DNA of 64,000 bases from Oxytropis ochrocephala (GCA_020916435.1 CM037091.1:77778398-77842397), one strand, 5' to 3'; counted from the first letter of the stretch, positions 34,509 through 47,000 are shown. Notes: generated by a model not told the origin, from the sequence alone. Translations and numbers: made by a program.

Positions 34509-36581
34509 ATGGAATCAAGAATTGAGATAGTGCATGCCCCGAGATATCTGGTTGTAAGTAAGGTTGATGTTGCCAGTCTGAAAAAATGTGTTGACCTGAT
34601 GGGACCTATTGAAAGGGGATCGTTTGACATTGCTTATGGGAACCTCCAGAAGCTGTTGTCGCTAGAAGTACAGACTGAAGCTATCGTGGCTTTGAGGAGG
34701 TTTTATTATTCCGGGATCAGGTGCTTTCTTTTCAGAAATTTCCAATTGGCTCCCACGTTGGAAGAATACCAGCAGATTTTGGGTTTCCCTCAGGCAGGAG
34801 TCGTTCCTTACCAGTATAAAGAGCAGTATTACACGGACGAGAAATTTGCTGCATTGTTGCAGGTGAAGGTAGAGGACCTGAAGCTCCAGAAACAGAGGAA
34901 GAACCTTGTGATGGGCTTCCCGCAGGGTTATCTCGAGAGTCTGATGGATATGCATGCCAGAAATAAAAACTGGGTTGTCTTCAAGCAAATCTTGGCCTTA
35001 ACAATCTTCGGAGTTGTTCTCTTTCCGCAGATTGAGAGATTCGTGGATGTGACTGTCATTGGCATCTTCTTAGCCTCCCGGAATGAGAAGAACCCGATCA
35101 ATCCAATCCCTGCAATTCTTACTGACAGTTATTCAGCCTTCACTCATCACTGTGAACTGAAAAGGAAGAAAATCTCTTGCTCCTCTCACTTATTGTATGC
35201 TTGGCTTCTAAGTCATATCTTCACTAATCCGAAGAAAGTGGAAAAATTAATTGACTATGCTATAACTTGTGAAGTGCGAATCATGAATATTCAGGAGTGG
35301 ATCCAGTTTCTAGGGAGCCTAGATGAGCACTCAGTCCGTTGGTATCTCTCATCTTGCTGGGAAGGTAGACCTGAGGTAGTCTTCCGCTGTGGTGGTTTTC
35401 AAAATGTCCCACTAATGGGCACTAAGGGTTGCATCAACTACAATCCTTCTCTAACTCTGAGACAATTAGGATATCCTATGAGGAGCTCGCCTACCGAAGA
35501 GATGGTATTCCCGTTTTACATCTATGAGGGAGGTCCAAAGGATGACAGTTTGACTAGAAAGGTTTTGCAAGCTTGGAGTATGGTGACTCGCTATGGAAAA
35601 GTAGAGATCTCTCAGAAGACTAAGGGAATCACCTTCGCTCAGTGGCTTGAGAAGAGGATTCAGAGTGTGCAGCTACCATATCAGAAGTTATTGCGAATGG
35701 AGAGGGAGGTAATGAACTCTGGAACTCCTGTTGTTGAAGAGTTAGGTGATGTCAAGTTGGCCCTGATGAAAATAGAGGAAGAGAAAAAATCCCTGCAAGT
35801 TGAAATAGAGAAGTTGACTCTGAACAACCAAAGATTGAAAGAAGATAATGCTTTCAAATCTGCTGTCATTGAGGAGTTTGACAAGAAACGCAAAGTAGAA
35901 GAGAAGGAAAAGGTAGAAGCTCAAAAGTCTCTGCAAGCGGCTAAAGAGGAAGTCAAGAGACAGAAAACGAAAGGGAAGAGAGCAATTAAAGAAGTCAGTC
36001 AATGGAGGGATCTGTATGAAAGGACAAAGATGGAAGAGAGAACTGCGAAAAGCCAGCTTGCCAAGTCAAAAAGAGAATCCCGCATGTTACAAGCTGAATG
36101 GGAGAGTAAGTTAGACAGTGTTGTGCAAGAGAGAGACTCATTTGAGAATATCCTCAGAGAATATCAGCAGGCCTTAAAAGCAGAACAAGAGGATTCTGAT
36201 GAGTTGAAGAGGCGCCTTTGTCACATTGACGATGCATACCGGCAAGTAAGGGATGAAAGTCAGTATTGGGAACATTGCTATGTTGAGCTGCTCAGTAGGA
36301 TTGAAGAGCAGGCAGTCATCATTGAGCTGAGGGATGAGGTTCAACACTGGAAGGATAGGTTCTCCAAGCTATCAGAGTTGGTCAACCAGGCTCTTGCGGA
36401 TGTGCCCAAGAAATTAAGAAAAGCTGAAACTGAGATGTATCCCTTCAACACCCCACTTGAGGTGTACAAATTTGTGAAGTTCTGCAGGGCCTTGGTTGAA
36501 GAAGTCAGAGAGAAAACTGGAAGAATTCCCACAGGCAACAAGAGGAAGAGAATTGAAGTTTTCAAGGCTCTATGTAGTTGA
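34509..36581 (+). CDS. Ogre-type ORF1 protein, uninterrupted
   Basis: A 690-codon frame on the minus-free side of the element, lying between leader and gag. This extra ORF1 is a hallmark of Ogre elements, and its biochemical role is unknown. I chose the start MESRIEIV at 34,509 because the minus-strand element has MESSSKAS at the matching place; the frame stays open 75 bp further upstream. Residues 1-400 look globular, with conserved wording GPIERGSFDIAYGN, LAPTLEEYQQILGFP (about 81-95) and GTKGCINYNPSLTLRQLGYP. Residues about 405-630 are a long charged coiled coil. The tail is basic (TGNKRKR). It may belong to the DUF7745-type plant family (from memory). The frame is fully open, although gag and protease downstream are broken. 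Confidence 0.85.
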   Translation: MESRIEIVHAPRYLVVSKVDVASLKKCVDLMGPIERGSFDIAYGNLQKLLSLEVQTEAIVALRRFYYSGIRCFLFRNFQLAPTLEEYQQILGFPQAGVVPYQYKEQYYTDEKFAALLQVKVEDLKLQKQRKNLVMGFPQGYLESLMDMHARNKNWVVFKQILALTIFGVVLFPQIERFVDVTVIGIFLASRNEKNPINPIPAILTDSYSAFTHHCELKRKKISCSSHLLYAWLLSHIFTNPKKVEKLIDYAITCEVRIMNIQEWIQFLGSLDEHSVRWYLSSCWEGRPEVVFRCGGFQNVPLMGTKGCINYNPSLTLRQLGYPMRSSPTEEMVFPFYIYEGGPKDDSLTRKVLQAWSMVTRYGKVEISQKTKGITFAQWLEKRIQSVQLPYQKLLRMEREVMNSGTPVVEELGDVKLALMKIEEEKKSLQVEIEKLTLNNQRLKEDNAFKSAVIEEFDKKRKVEEKEKVEAQKSLQAAKEEVKRQKTKGKRAIKEVSQWRDLYERTKMEERTAKSQLAKSKRESRMLQAEWESKLDSVVQERDSFENILREYQQALKAEQEDSDELKRRLCHIDDAYRQVRDESQYWEHCYVELLSRIEEQAVIIELRDEVQHWKDRFSKLSELVNQALADVPKKLRKAETEMYPFNTPLEVYKFVKFCRALVEEVREKTGRIPTGNKRKRIEVFKALCS

Positions 36582-36950
36582 GCTCTTGTTTGTAATTTTT
36601 GTTTTTATTGTGCCTTTTCTTCCTGGACGACTTTATTTCCATTGGAGTATTTTACTTTTTGAAATGTAAGACCTGAAGTACTTGTTTAAACTCGAATGTA
36701 TGGAGCGTCTTTGTTTCACTTATTGATTCCACTCTTGTTATGTTCTAAACAAGTCAGAATTCACCGTTAAACCTATGGCAAGACATAGTACACTGCGATT
36801 CTCGGCATAAAACAAATTAAAACCAACACTCATCTGCATTGCACGCATTGCATTCATTAATACCTCGCTCATAAAAAATGTTTCGTCAGCAGCAAGTCAG
36901 GCAGGCTGGTTCACCGTCACCAACACTTCACCCGACTACAAGCAAAGCTG

Positions 36951-39377
36951 ATGGCTAATCCGCAAGAGCATCCGGAGATTGAAACTGCAAGTAATCCAGA
37001 ACATGAAGATTTGGGCGTGCAAATTCCGAACCCTGAGCAGCTGGCTCAGGAGAACCAAGTGCTTAAAGATAAGATGGGTACTATGGAGGCCCAGATGCAT
37101 GAGATGATGGTCATGCTACAAAGTTTAAAGAGTGGGACAGCTGCTGAAGTTGGCGCCGTAGTGGGTCAAGATGGTGTCACTTCTTTCGTTCCTCCTCCAA
37201 AGACGCAAATGCTACGACCCACGGTTCCTCCGGAGCTGGGTCACCATCCTGCTTTTGCTTCGAGAAATGAATGTGTCAAATCAATACACTTCACAAAGAT
37301 ATCCTTGGGGTATGCTCTGCTGGTACATGCCGCGAATCGTTGGACCTACTCACCGCTCGGTGTAGCTGCGCCTAATCAAGTCACCGCCGCGCGTGCGGGA
37401 GCTGCCGAGGACCACGATTCGACTCCTAGTCCTCATGCCGTGCTCGGTCCCACCCCTGGCTTGCGGCACATCCTCACAATGTTCCTCACCGGAGGGTATT
37501 ATTACAGTATGGGGAGTCACCCCCAAGGACACATGTTTGAGGGATCACAGCCAAATGATCTGATTCGTGCACTTGAAGAAAGAGTAAGGGCAATGGAGGG
37601 TACTGGTGTCGAGCCAAGGAAGCCATGAGTGTGTTTAGTCCCGATTTGGTTTTACCACCGGGTTCAAAGCTCCCGAGGTGGACAAATACAGAGGAATCGG
37701 TATCCCAGAGCCATGTTACAATGTTTGTCCAAAAATGGGTCCCTATGCCAATGAGGATAAATCTGCGATTTCTCGCTTCCAAAACAGCTTTGGCTGAGCT
37801 CCTCTAGATTGGTACATGAAACCGCAATCCTCTCAAATTCGTTGTTGGAAGGATTTGTCCAAGCATTCATGAGACAATATAAGTATAACATGGACATGGC
37901 TCCGGATAGGTCGCAATTGCAACACATGAGTAAGAGGCGAAAAGGAGACTTTCAAAGAGTATGCCCGAAAAATGGCGAAGCATAGCTGCCTGTGTCCAAC
38001 CTCCTCTCGATCGAGAAGGAAATGGTGTACATGTTCTGAAACCACGCCAACGATTTACTATGACCACTGATTATAAGTGTTTCAACTAGCTTCTCCGATA
38101 TGATAGTCTTCGGGGAAAGACTTGAGCATGGTCTCCGGCGTGGGAAGATTTCAAATCATCTCGATGTCGCAGAGGCTCTGTGGTTCAAACAATCGGAAGA
38201 AGTACCACTCCCGGGCCTCCCAAAGAAGAAGGAAGGGGAAGCAAATGTGATCTCGGGAGGAAATTCATCCTTTGGTACCCTCCACCACAAACTGCTCCAT
38301 TCTTCTCGCTCCTGTGCCACCCAAAGAAGGCGTTGATAGTCACAAAACTCGTGGTTATCGAGATAAAGAAACGGACCAATTTTGATCCAATCCCAATGAC
38401 CTACACCGAGTTGTTTGATCACCGATTTCCAAGAACTTGATCAATACTCGGCCAATGAAGGCCCTTCACCGCCATTTCCCGTGAGGTTACAACGCTAATG
38501 CTACTTGCGCTTTCCATGAAAACGGGTCGGTCATCCATGCCAGGAGGAGTGTAAAGCTTTTAAGCATGTGGTGCAAGACCTGATAGATGCTGGTTGGATC
38601 TCGTTTAAGCAGAACAGCCCAAATACAACAACCAATCCATTGCCAGGTCATCAGAGGCCGGCTACCAATGCTATAGAAAGTTCCGGTGGGCAATTGGTAA
38701 GGGATGTGCAGAAGATCAAAACTCCGTTGGGTGTTATCTACTCTGAGTTATGCCATGTTGGGGTGGTTAAGAAGGGGTGTTGCCATGAAGAAGGATGTGC
38801 TGATTCCGAGTGCGAGGGTAATTGTGAAAGCTTTAAGATGATCCTACAAGACCTGATGGATCGGTGTGTGGTTCAGGTAGGAACCCATGATGTTGAAGAA
38901 GAAGTGTTGACTCTACACTCTGATAAAGGTAGAGGGATCAGAATACCTATTGAAATTCCTTACAATTACAACCCCAGATTGGTACGGGCAAATGCTCAAC
39001 CAATAGTGATTGAAGTTCCAGCTCCTTTTCCCTATGAGTCGAACAAAGCAGTTCCATGGAAATACACTGCGCTATCTACAGTAGAATGCTCCCCAAGTGC
39101 TCCTACTGTAACCAACATAGCGGGATCAAGCGGGATCACAAGAAGCGGAAGAGTATATGCTCCAGAAACCCTCCGCGAAACATCCGCAGAGGAGCGGAGA
39201 GGCCGTAAGGAGAAGGGAAAAGAGTCAGAGGTTGCTCAAGAGAAAGCGACGGAAAAAGAAGCAAATGAATTCTCGAAGATCGTCCGGCAAAGTGATTATC
39301 GAGTGGTTGATCAGTTGAAGCAGACACCATCCAAGATATCCATGCTATCATTGTTGCTCACTTCGAGAAGCACGTAA
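36951..39377 (+). pseudogene. Gag polyprotein remnant
   Basis: Gag forms the retroelement particle. The segment starts MANPQEHPEIE with a leucine-rich coiled stretch (LAQENQVLKDKMGTMEAQM). It continues in shifting frames through capsid wording (FMRQYKYNMDMAPDRSQLQH near 37,870) and ends in the long frame 38,568-39,377 (VVQDLIDAGWISFKQNSPNT, GVVKKGCCHEEGC, ITRSGRVYAPE). The homologous frames in the minus-strand element are at 54,230-56,500. At least four frameshifts are needed, many of them single-base, so it is nonfunctional as written. The last frame is in phase with the protease frame that follows. Confidence 0.8.
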
Positions 39378-39461
39378 TACGGCTTTGATGAAAGTGCTCG
39401 TGAGGCTCATGTTGCGAGAGGATATCTCGAAGAATCGATTTGATGGGATTGTGGGAATGTA

Positions 39462-40055
39462 GTGGCTGCAAATCACCTAACATTTGCTGATGATGAGTTG
39501 CCCTCGAGCGGAAAAGAACACAATCAAGCTCTGCACATCTCGGTAAAGTGTGGAGACTATGTGCTGGCCAGAGTACTAATTGACAATGGGTCTTCACTGA
39601 ATGTAATGCCGAGGTCAACTATGGATAAGTTAGACGTTGATTGCTCCTACATGAAGCCAAGTTCGACACTGGTACGAGCATTTGATGGGTCCAAAAAGGA
39701 AGTGCTGGGAGAGATGGAATTTCCCATCCAGATTGGTCCTGAGGTTTTCTGTATCAACTTCCAAATCATGGACATTACCTCTTCATATAGCTGTCTGCTA
39801 GGAAGACCCTGGATTCACATGGCTGGGGCAATCCCTTCTTCTTTACACCAACGGGTCAAATTCGTGGTTGATGACAAGGTTGTAGTGGTATTTGGTGAGG
39901 AAGAGACTCTGGTTAATAAGCCATCAGAATTCAAATATGTGGAAGCCGCCGAAGAGTCTCTGGAAACAGCCTTTCAGTCTTTGGAGATCGCCAATGCAGT
40001 ATTTGAGAGGACCGGGGAGGAGGAGATGGTTGCTAAAATCATGTTAGCCCAATGA
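39462..40055 (+). pseudogene. Retropepsin-like protease domain of pol
   Basis: The aspartic protease cleaves Gag-Pol. The frame contains the active-site wording VLIDNGSSLNVMP, then VRAFDGSKKEVLGEMEFPI and SCLLGRPWIHMAGAIPSSLH, all in the order of plant Ty3/gypsy retropepsins. It is in phase with the last gag frame, interrupted by a stop at 39,377, and ends at TGA 40,053-40,055. RT and integrase that should follow are missing, because an inverted LTR cuts the element at 40,180. Confidence 0.85.
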
Positions 40056-40179
40056 TACAAGGTTGGTTCTGGCTTGGGAAAGTCTGGTCAGGGAATTCTG
40101 GCTCCCATCCAACTGAAGGAAAACAAGGACTGTTGCGGGCTGGGATACACTCCAAGCGAGGAAGAAAGGAGGAAAATGG
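40056..40179 (+). pseudogene. G-patch domain of Ogre pol, cut off
   Basis: Directly after the TGA, in the same phase, the sequence reads KVGSGLGKSGQGILAP, then CCGLGYTPSEEERRK. The glycine spacing is that of a G-patch, an RNA-binding motif present after the protease in Ogre elements. The domain ends where the inverted LTR starts. Confidence 0.75.
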
Positions 40180-42804
40180 TGTTGCACCCCAAAAAATCCG
40201 GTTTGGACTTCTCGATGTACAACGTGGGAAAATTTGAAGCCGCCACCAATATTTTAGTTTTGAGACGAAAACATTGAAAAAACGTCTTTTTATACAAGGC
40301 GGGTGGTCTTTTATAAAACAGGAGATGTAGGTTCGCGGGTCGGTTAGGTATGGGGAATGTATTAGCACCCCACGCCTCCTTTCTACCGAAAGGGAACCAT
40401 TAATTTGATGTGTGGCTTTGAAATGTTTGATTTGAAACGATCGTTCTACTTCTTTTCTTTTCTTTTCTTTCTTTATTTGAAAAGAGAGAGAGAGAGATAG
40501 AGAGGAATGTTTTGTGAGATTTTTTTTAAGAAAACAATATTTTTTTTAGAAGAGTGCTTGACAGGGCGAACCCGCTCCTACGTACCTTCACTGAGATGAA
40601 GGATCAAAGCCACGTAGTTCTAGGTTCTTGCCTTTCTAAAGAAAGGGCTTAGGAGTTCTGAAAATGGTTTTCTTTGTTTGTTATGCCTGACGGGTTTGCG
40701 GCCCGCTCCTACATATCTCCCAGTGCGATGGAGAACTCAAGGCTTATGTAGTTCTCCCTTGACGAAAAAAAAAACCTCGATTTGTTGGTATTTTTTAATG
40801 TAGGGGTTTTCGGTCCTAGACTGTACAGTCCAATAGACCTAGAACAAAGACAGTCCCGCCTGTACAGACGACGTGCCCCACTACTTTTTGAAAAAATGAT
40901 CTTTTTTGATTTTCTTAGGAAAAAGGTTTGGTTGCAAGGTTGGTGCTTTTATTGAGCAAGTATCTTAGGCTCGCACGAACTGTACAGCTCGCTAACCCTA
41001 AGACGCTAACCAATATCGGAAGTACATCCGAATCGATACCTTACTCATTTTGGAAAAGGGTTTGAAGTTGTTAATTACTTGTTTTATTTCTCATAAGTAT
41101 CCCAAGACGTTTGAGCTGTACAGCTCCGGTCTTAGGACGTTAGACAACACCGGCCGTACGTCCGACTTTCCCCCTTATGAGTTAAAAAAAATAAAATAAA
41201 AAATTGTTTATCGATCTCAAGAAAAGATTTGATTAACTTGTGGAAGAAATTTGAAGAGTCTTGACTCTTGGAAAAAGTCTTTGAAAAAGATTGATTAGAA
41301 AGGATAAGAAGAGAATTTGGGGGTGGCATTGGCCACAAAGAAAAGAAAGTAGAACATTCAATCATTTTTCAAGTCAAAACCGAGACACAATACTTACCAA
41401 TTCGCAAGCAAAAGTAATCAACAATTAGAACACAAGCATACTCATTACCATTTACCACAACAATGCACAAGAATGATATTGAATCATCAACAATTAAACA
41501 ATTAGCACAAGAATAGAAGATTGAATCCTATTAAGCAATCTTCTCACTTAGGTTAAAGTGCATGAAGCACAAGTGAGCCTCATATTGCCAATCATCAACC
41601 AACAACAAATGGCAAGCATGTGAATGCATGAGCATACAAGGAATGAATGTGCATTATTGAATGCAAGACATGGTATTAATGGATGTATGAGCATTTTAGA
41701 ATGGATGCAAAGCATACAAGTGAATGAATGACTAGCATTTTATTTATGAATGGGTGGCATACAAGGGTGCATAAAAGGATGCAAGGGACATAAACATATG
41801 AGAATGCATGAGAGTGTCACATAGACTAAGTATGAATGAAGATGTATGAAGGTGAAAGTATTTTGGTAAGGAATAGTAAAAAGTTTAGGTAAGAAAGTGG
41901 TAAAATGTTTTGGGGTTTTGGTGTTTTGGAAATGAGATGAAATGTTTTTGTCTTGAAAGTGGTAAAAATGTTTTGGGGTTTGTTTTATGAAGATGAAAAA
42001 GTTAGAAATGCAAGTGAGAAAATGTTTTGGGTATTTTTGCAAATTGATAAGTAGTAAAACTTTTAGTAAAAAGTTAGTGAAGGGTAAAGTAAAAATGCAT
42101 GAGGTAAATGGTAATTATTTAATGAGATGGTAAAGTAAAAAGAAAGTTAAAATGTTTTTTTTTACTTTTGGTAAAAGGTTAATGAGTGGTAAGGTAAAAA
42201 ATAAATGAGTGGTTAAAAGTTAAAAACACATTAACACCATTATGCCCATCTACACAAGATCAAACAACACATTTTTAAGCACACAAATAAGCATCACAAG
42301 GCCTCTAAGGCCGAAACCACATCATGAATAAATCACCAATATTTTCATGCCAAAATGCACAATCAACATATTGATCAAAACACAAGGTTAAACCCTAAAC
42401 TATCATGCCATGTTAGAAGACACTAGTCAAACAAAATCATGCTTCTTATTCATACCAACCAAGGAAAAAACAACAAAACTCTAGGTGTTTTAGTACTCAA
42501 AATCAAAGCCTTTATATCTCCACATCAAGCCAAAAACCAAATTTACACATCATGATATGACACAAGAAAATGCAAGATTAACATGAAACATATGATATGT
42601 AAAAAAGGTCTTTATTTACAACATGACATTCAATGAAAAGAAAATGAAAAAATGAGTGTGAAAATGCAAACCATATGGTTAAAACACAAGAACACTCTCA
42701 TCAAGGCCAATGGCTCACTTCAAACATCCAAGGCTCCCAATGTCCTTGTCATAATGTTTGAAATGATCCCTCTAAGCCTCTTTGAGAGAGGAAGAAGAAT
42801 CTAC
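40180..42804 (-). mobile_element. Inverted Ogre-family LTR, partial
   Basis: Read on the minus strand it ends GGGGTGCAACA exactly at 40,180, the terminal wording of the LTRs at 33,211, 44,919 and 60,110. The block GTGGGGTGCTAATA, inverse at about 40,345-40,375, confirms the family. Inner sequence differs from the LTRs at 44,919 and 60,110: a minisatellite with CTGTACAG recurs at 40,818-41,130. It is therefore a different subfamily. The far end is lost at 42,804, where a CACTA-type terminus begins. No primer site adjoins it on the left. Confidence 0.75.
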
Positions 42805-43359
42805 CACCACAAAAAATTGACTAAATAGCGGCACATAATTCGCGGCGGGTGCTACAACCGCCGTCGCCCATTTTAACTCGCGGCAGTTCCTAGCAACTGC
42901 CGTCGCTCATTTACACCGGCGGCCGTTCAATATTGTATCGCGGCGGTTCCAATTTTAAAGAAAAAAAGAAGTAGCGCGAGATTACAGTGTGACACCCGCG
43001 AACGAAGAAGATTTGGGGTTACTGCAAGATTTGGGGTTACTGCAAGAAGGAGGTTTCTCAGTGAGCATTTCAAAGAAGAAGAAGGAGGTTTCAACGAAGA
43101 GAGAAGAGAAGCAGAAGATTTGGGTTTCAACGAAGAGAGAAGCGAAGCAGAAGATTTGGGTTTCAGGTTTCAACGAAGAAGAAGGGTTTCGTTTTTTCCC
43201 CTCTCATCTCTCAGGTACTTCTTTCTCCTCTCGTATTTCCTTCCTCTTCCTGTTAGGGTTTCATACATTTTTTTGACAAGCTTCATCTTCCTCTTCCTTC
43301 ATCTGATAACTGATTTTCAGGGTTAGGGTTGCAGAAACGCTTCCTCTTCCTTCATTAGA
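42805..43359. mobile_element. CACTA-end fragment with GCGGCGGTT repeats
   Basis: It starts CACCACAAAAAATTG, close to a CACTACAAAA terminus, and continues with inverted words TCGCGGCGG and CCGCCGTCGC up to about 42,950, a typical subterminal array. The inner part (42,990-43,200) has a direct repeat of about 27 bp containing TTCAACGAAGAGAGAAG. The other end is missing; the fragment joins the ORF1 remnant near 43,360. Confidence 0.55.
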
Positions 43360-43783
43360 AAAGTATTCTTGTGGATACCCGGCCACACCATTTCTTTTCA
43401 GTTTCTGTAACTTCAGTTGATCCTTACCAATCCTCAACAATGTTGCTAACCTCTCATCAGTGTAATACAGTCCACTGGAATTGATAGGGCCTTGCACGAG
43501 TCCGGAGAATCCCAAAAGTCGCTCGTACTCTTCTAGTGTGGGCGAAAGCTGGAAATTTTGAAGAAGAAGCACCTCGTATCGTAATCATAGAATTGGCTTA
43601 AAGCCACAAGAGCGTCTTCTTGGACATTCAACCGCAAGAGCTTGCGGATATTTCCATATGCTAAGTCGAAAGCATCTCTCTCAATTGGACCCATGAGGGT
43701 CGCACACCGCCTCAAACTACCAACATCCACTTTCTTCACAATCGGAGGCGAGGAGTAAGTGAAGCTTTGCTACTTGATTCCAT
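43360..43783 (-). pseudogene. 5' end of Ogre ORF1, second truncated copy
   Basis: Minus-strand start MESSSKASLTPRL at 43,783, then KKVDVGSLRRCATLMGPIER, LAYGNIRKLL and DQLKLQKLKRNGVAGYPQE. This matches the N-terminus of the intact ORF1 at 34,509 and the copy at 58,974. It is cut at 43,360 by the CACTA-end fragment. Together with the leader at 43,784-44,898 it forms element interior lying beyond the 3' LTR, which a normal single insertion would not have. Confidence 0.85.
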
Positions 43784-44898
43784 TTTGATACACCTATGAC
43801 AAGATGGTGCATTACTTGGTGGTCCTCGACAAGCAAATGCAAATGAAATGCACCATGAATGCGTGAGTTGCGTAAACTTAAATTTATGCAATGCGTTGAT
43901 GTATGCCAATGACAATGATGCTTTATGCAAATGCAAGGTTAGAAAAAAACTTTATTTGCGATAACTCAGTTTCTTTTTTTTTTTTTTTTTTTTGAAAATG
44001 CGGACCGTATAATCGCTTCATATAGACCGGTAGGAAAAAGCTACAGAAGTAACTCTTTCTTCTTTTTTTTTATAAAAGTGGGTCATATGTCGCTTTGTAC
44101 GGACCGGCAAAAGAAAAGGCAACAATAGCAATCTTTTCTTTTCTTTTCTTTTTTTTTTTTTGAAAATTTTCTTTTTTTAGGAAAGACATGTCTAAACTAC
44201 AATGCAACACACAATTTGTATGTCCTCGTGTCCTACAAAGGTGGGAATCTTAAGTTCTAGGGAAACTTCAAAGGTTCCGTCCATGTAGTTCTAATTCACA
44301 CCCTCACAATGGCTACCAGAGCTATAGAATCCTCATGCCGACACCCACAAATGTAGAAAACTACCAAGTGTGAAGCGTCATGAGAAAGCGTACTGCCGAG
44401 ACTTTCATGAGTATCGATGACAGGCACAAAAGTCTCGAATGACAGTCCACTAATCGCTCTCCACTCTCCAGGTTTTTTGTTGGATCCGGGTATAGGAGCC
44501 CACTCATAACATATAAAATGTAAGGTGTGAAAGTGTGTGATTGAGGACATACTTTTCTAAAATCTACCCTCCCCACCTGCAAGGAAAAACCAGACTCACC
44601 CGCATGAAGCAAACAGTAATATGTCGTCTACCCTAAGGTTTAGCATCACTTCAAAACAAATGAACTAACCTAAGGTGTCATCAACAACCATATAGAGCTT
44701 ACCTCAAGAAAGGGAGCAGAGAAGAGGGGATTGTAATAGATGGGGGAAAGCATGCATAGTTGTAAGCATATGAAGAAAGAAAAGGAAAAAGGTAAGGAAA
44801 TGAAGAAGTAAGACGAAAACTAATTCAAATCAAACACTTTGAACCACACATCGGATTAATTAGGCTTGACCCACTTTTTTTTTTTTAAAAAAAAAATG
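43784..44898 (-). other. Ogre leader, second copy
   Basis: Noncoding leader between the primer site and the truncated ORF1. It is nearly identical to 58,975-60,089, with small differences clustered at CAG, CTG and CCG. Poly-T runs sit at 43,974-43,993 and 44,150-44,160. Confidence 0.8.
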
Positions 44899-44916
44899 TC
44901 CCCAGTGAAGTCGCCA
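44899..44916 (-). promoter_or_regulatory. Primer binding site next to the 3' LTR
   Basis: On the minus strand TGGCGACTTCACTGGGGA follows the LTR end by two bases. A primer site directly after a 3' LTR shows that another interior was once joined here. Confidence 0.85.
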
Positions 44917-46375
44917 GCTGTTGCGCCCCGAAAAATCCGGTTTGGGATTTCTCAGTGTACAACGTGAAAATTGTGAAGCCGCCACTAATATTTTAGTTTT
45001 TAGACCAAAAACATTAGAAAAAGGTCTTTTTTACAAAAAGGCGAGTGGTCTTTCAAAACAGTAAATGTAGGTTCTGGGGTCGATTAGGTGTGGGGAAGGT
45101 ATTAGCACCCCACACCTCCTTTCTACCGAAAGGGAACCATTAATTCGATGTGTGGTTTGGATTGTTTGATTTGAAAATAATTGTTCTACTTCTTTTCTTT
45201 TCCTTTTTATTTGAAGGAGTTTTTAGAAAACAAGAGAGAGAAATCTTTTTGTGATTTTTTGAAAAGGGAAACTAGACTTGGATTTTTAAAAGAGTGCTTG
45301 ACGGGATATGACCTTGTCCTCTACGACTTCAATGACCGAGGATCAAAGCTATGTAGTTCTTGGTTCTTTTGCGTCCAAGACGGCTTTGGGATTTTTTGAA
45401 AGTGAGCTTGACGGGATATGACCTTGGTCCTCTACGCACTTCATTGATCGAGGGATCAAAGCTACGTAGTTCTTAATTCTTTTGATTTTGAGAAAATCTG
45501 TGTTTTATTTTTATCTTATCTTTTGGGTTTTGGAAATATGACTCAAGCGCTCATGAATACCAAACAAGCATTGGCTTCGAGTGGCGTTCACTACTAACTT
45601 GAAAGAAAAGTGTTGGAACCGATAATCACGAGCAATTACTCAAGTGATTACTAGTCGCAACGCTTTATTATCTTTTTGAAATGATTTTGGAAAGGGATGA
45701 GTCATAGTGATAATTACCACTAATGACTCATATTGTTTTTGGATTTTGAATTGATTTATATTTGATTAAGGTGTGGGAGCTTTCATGATAGTCAAACAAG
45801 CGAAGCTTCGAGTGACTACCACTAGTAACTCCATCATTAACGATCAAACAAGCGAAAGCTTCGAGTGATGGCTAATGATTTTATTTATGAAAAGTGCCTT
45901 AGGTTTTTATTAGAAAACATTTGACTTGGGGCTTTGAAAAGAAAGTAGAACATTTGCAAATCCTTTTTTATTCTAAACCAAAACGCAACAATTGCAAATT
46001 CATAAGCAAAGGTAATCAACAATTAATACACGAGTACCACCATGAGACATAAATCTAAGCTAACATGTGAAATTGCAAGGTAAGTATCAAGCAAGGCATG
46101 TATTTATTCAACCTAAAAAACAATCTAGCAACATAAACCTCAAACCTAAACCTTAACCTAAAGGCACACATGGTGAAACCAAAACCCTAAAATCTAACCC
46201 TAATTATGGACCAAGCAATATTATTCAATGGAATAGGCCCATGGCCAAAACTAAGCGTGCAAGGAAAACTTTGAGTATTAAGCAAAACCTATGATTATTT
46301 TACAAGAACTATTAAGAGATAAAGCAAAGAATGAAAGGACAATTTGTACAAAATTAAATCTATTGAATCCTTTCT

Positions 46376-47000
46376 AGCCATCTTCACCACTTGGATTGAA
46401 TACTCTAAACACTTTGTGGGAGTCATTTAGCAAGATCATCAACAACCAACAACAACATAATTAAGTTACAAGAACACTAAACATTTAAACTATGAAATAG
46501 ACTTGAATCCTTTCTTGCAATCTTCACCACTTTAAATCAAAAGCAACTAGGTGCTTAGTGGTGAATCCTTTTGCAAGATCATCAATAACTAAACCAAGAA
46601 ATACATCTAAATCAAGCAAAGCCTAATTTATTCACAACATGCGAAATGAAAATGACATTAAATTATGAAAATGAACTTGAATCCCTTCTTGCAATCTTCA
46701 CCACTTTAAATCAAAAGCAATTAGGTGCTTAGTGGGAATCCTTTTGCAAGATCATCAACAACTAAACCAAGAAATACATCAAAATCAAGTGAAACCTAAT
46801 TTATTTAAGACATGCGAAATGAACATAATATTAAACTATAAAAATGAACTTGAATCCCTTCTTGCAATCTTCACCACTTTAAATCAAAAGTACTAAGTAC
46901 TTAGTGGTGAATCCTTTTGCAAGATCATCAATAACTAAACAAAACTAAATTTAAATCACAAGACACATAAGATCAAATATAATGAGTTGAATCCCTTCTA
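46376..47000 (-). repeat. 173-bp LTR-internal tandem repeat
   Basis: Units near 46,376, 46,503, 46,676, 46,850 and 46,984; the central three are spaced 173 bp apart. Each carries TGAATCC, CTTCACCACTTT and TTTTGCAAGATCATCAA in plus orientation. The same array occurs in the other LTR from about 61,549. Confidence 0.85.

Noticed and set aside
46376..47000. Regularly spaced 173-bp repeats, considered as a CRISPR-like array
   Set aside because: The units are directly adjacent tandem repeats inside an LTR of a plant element, with no spacers and no associated genes.
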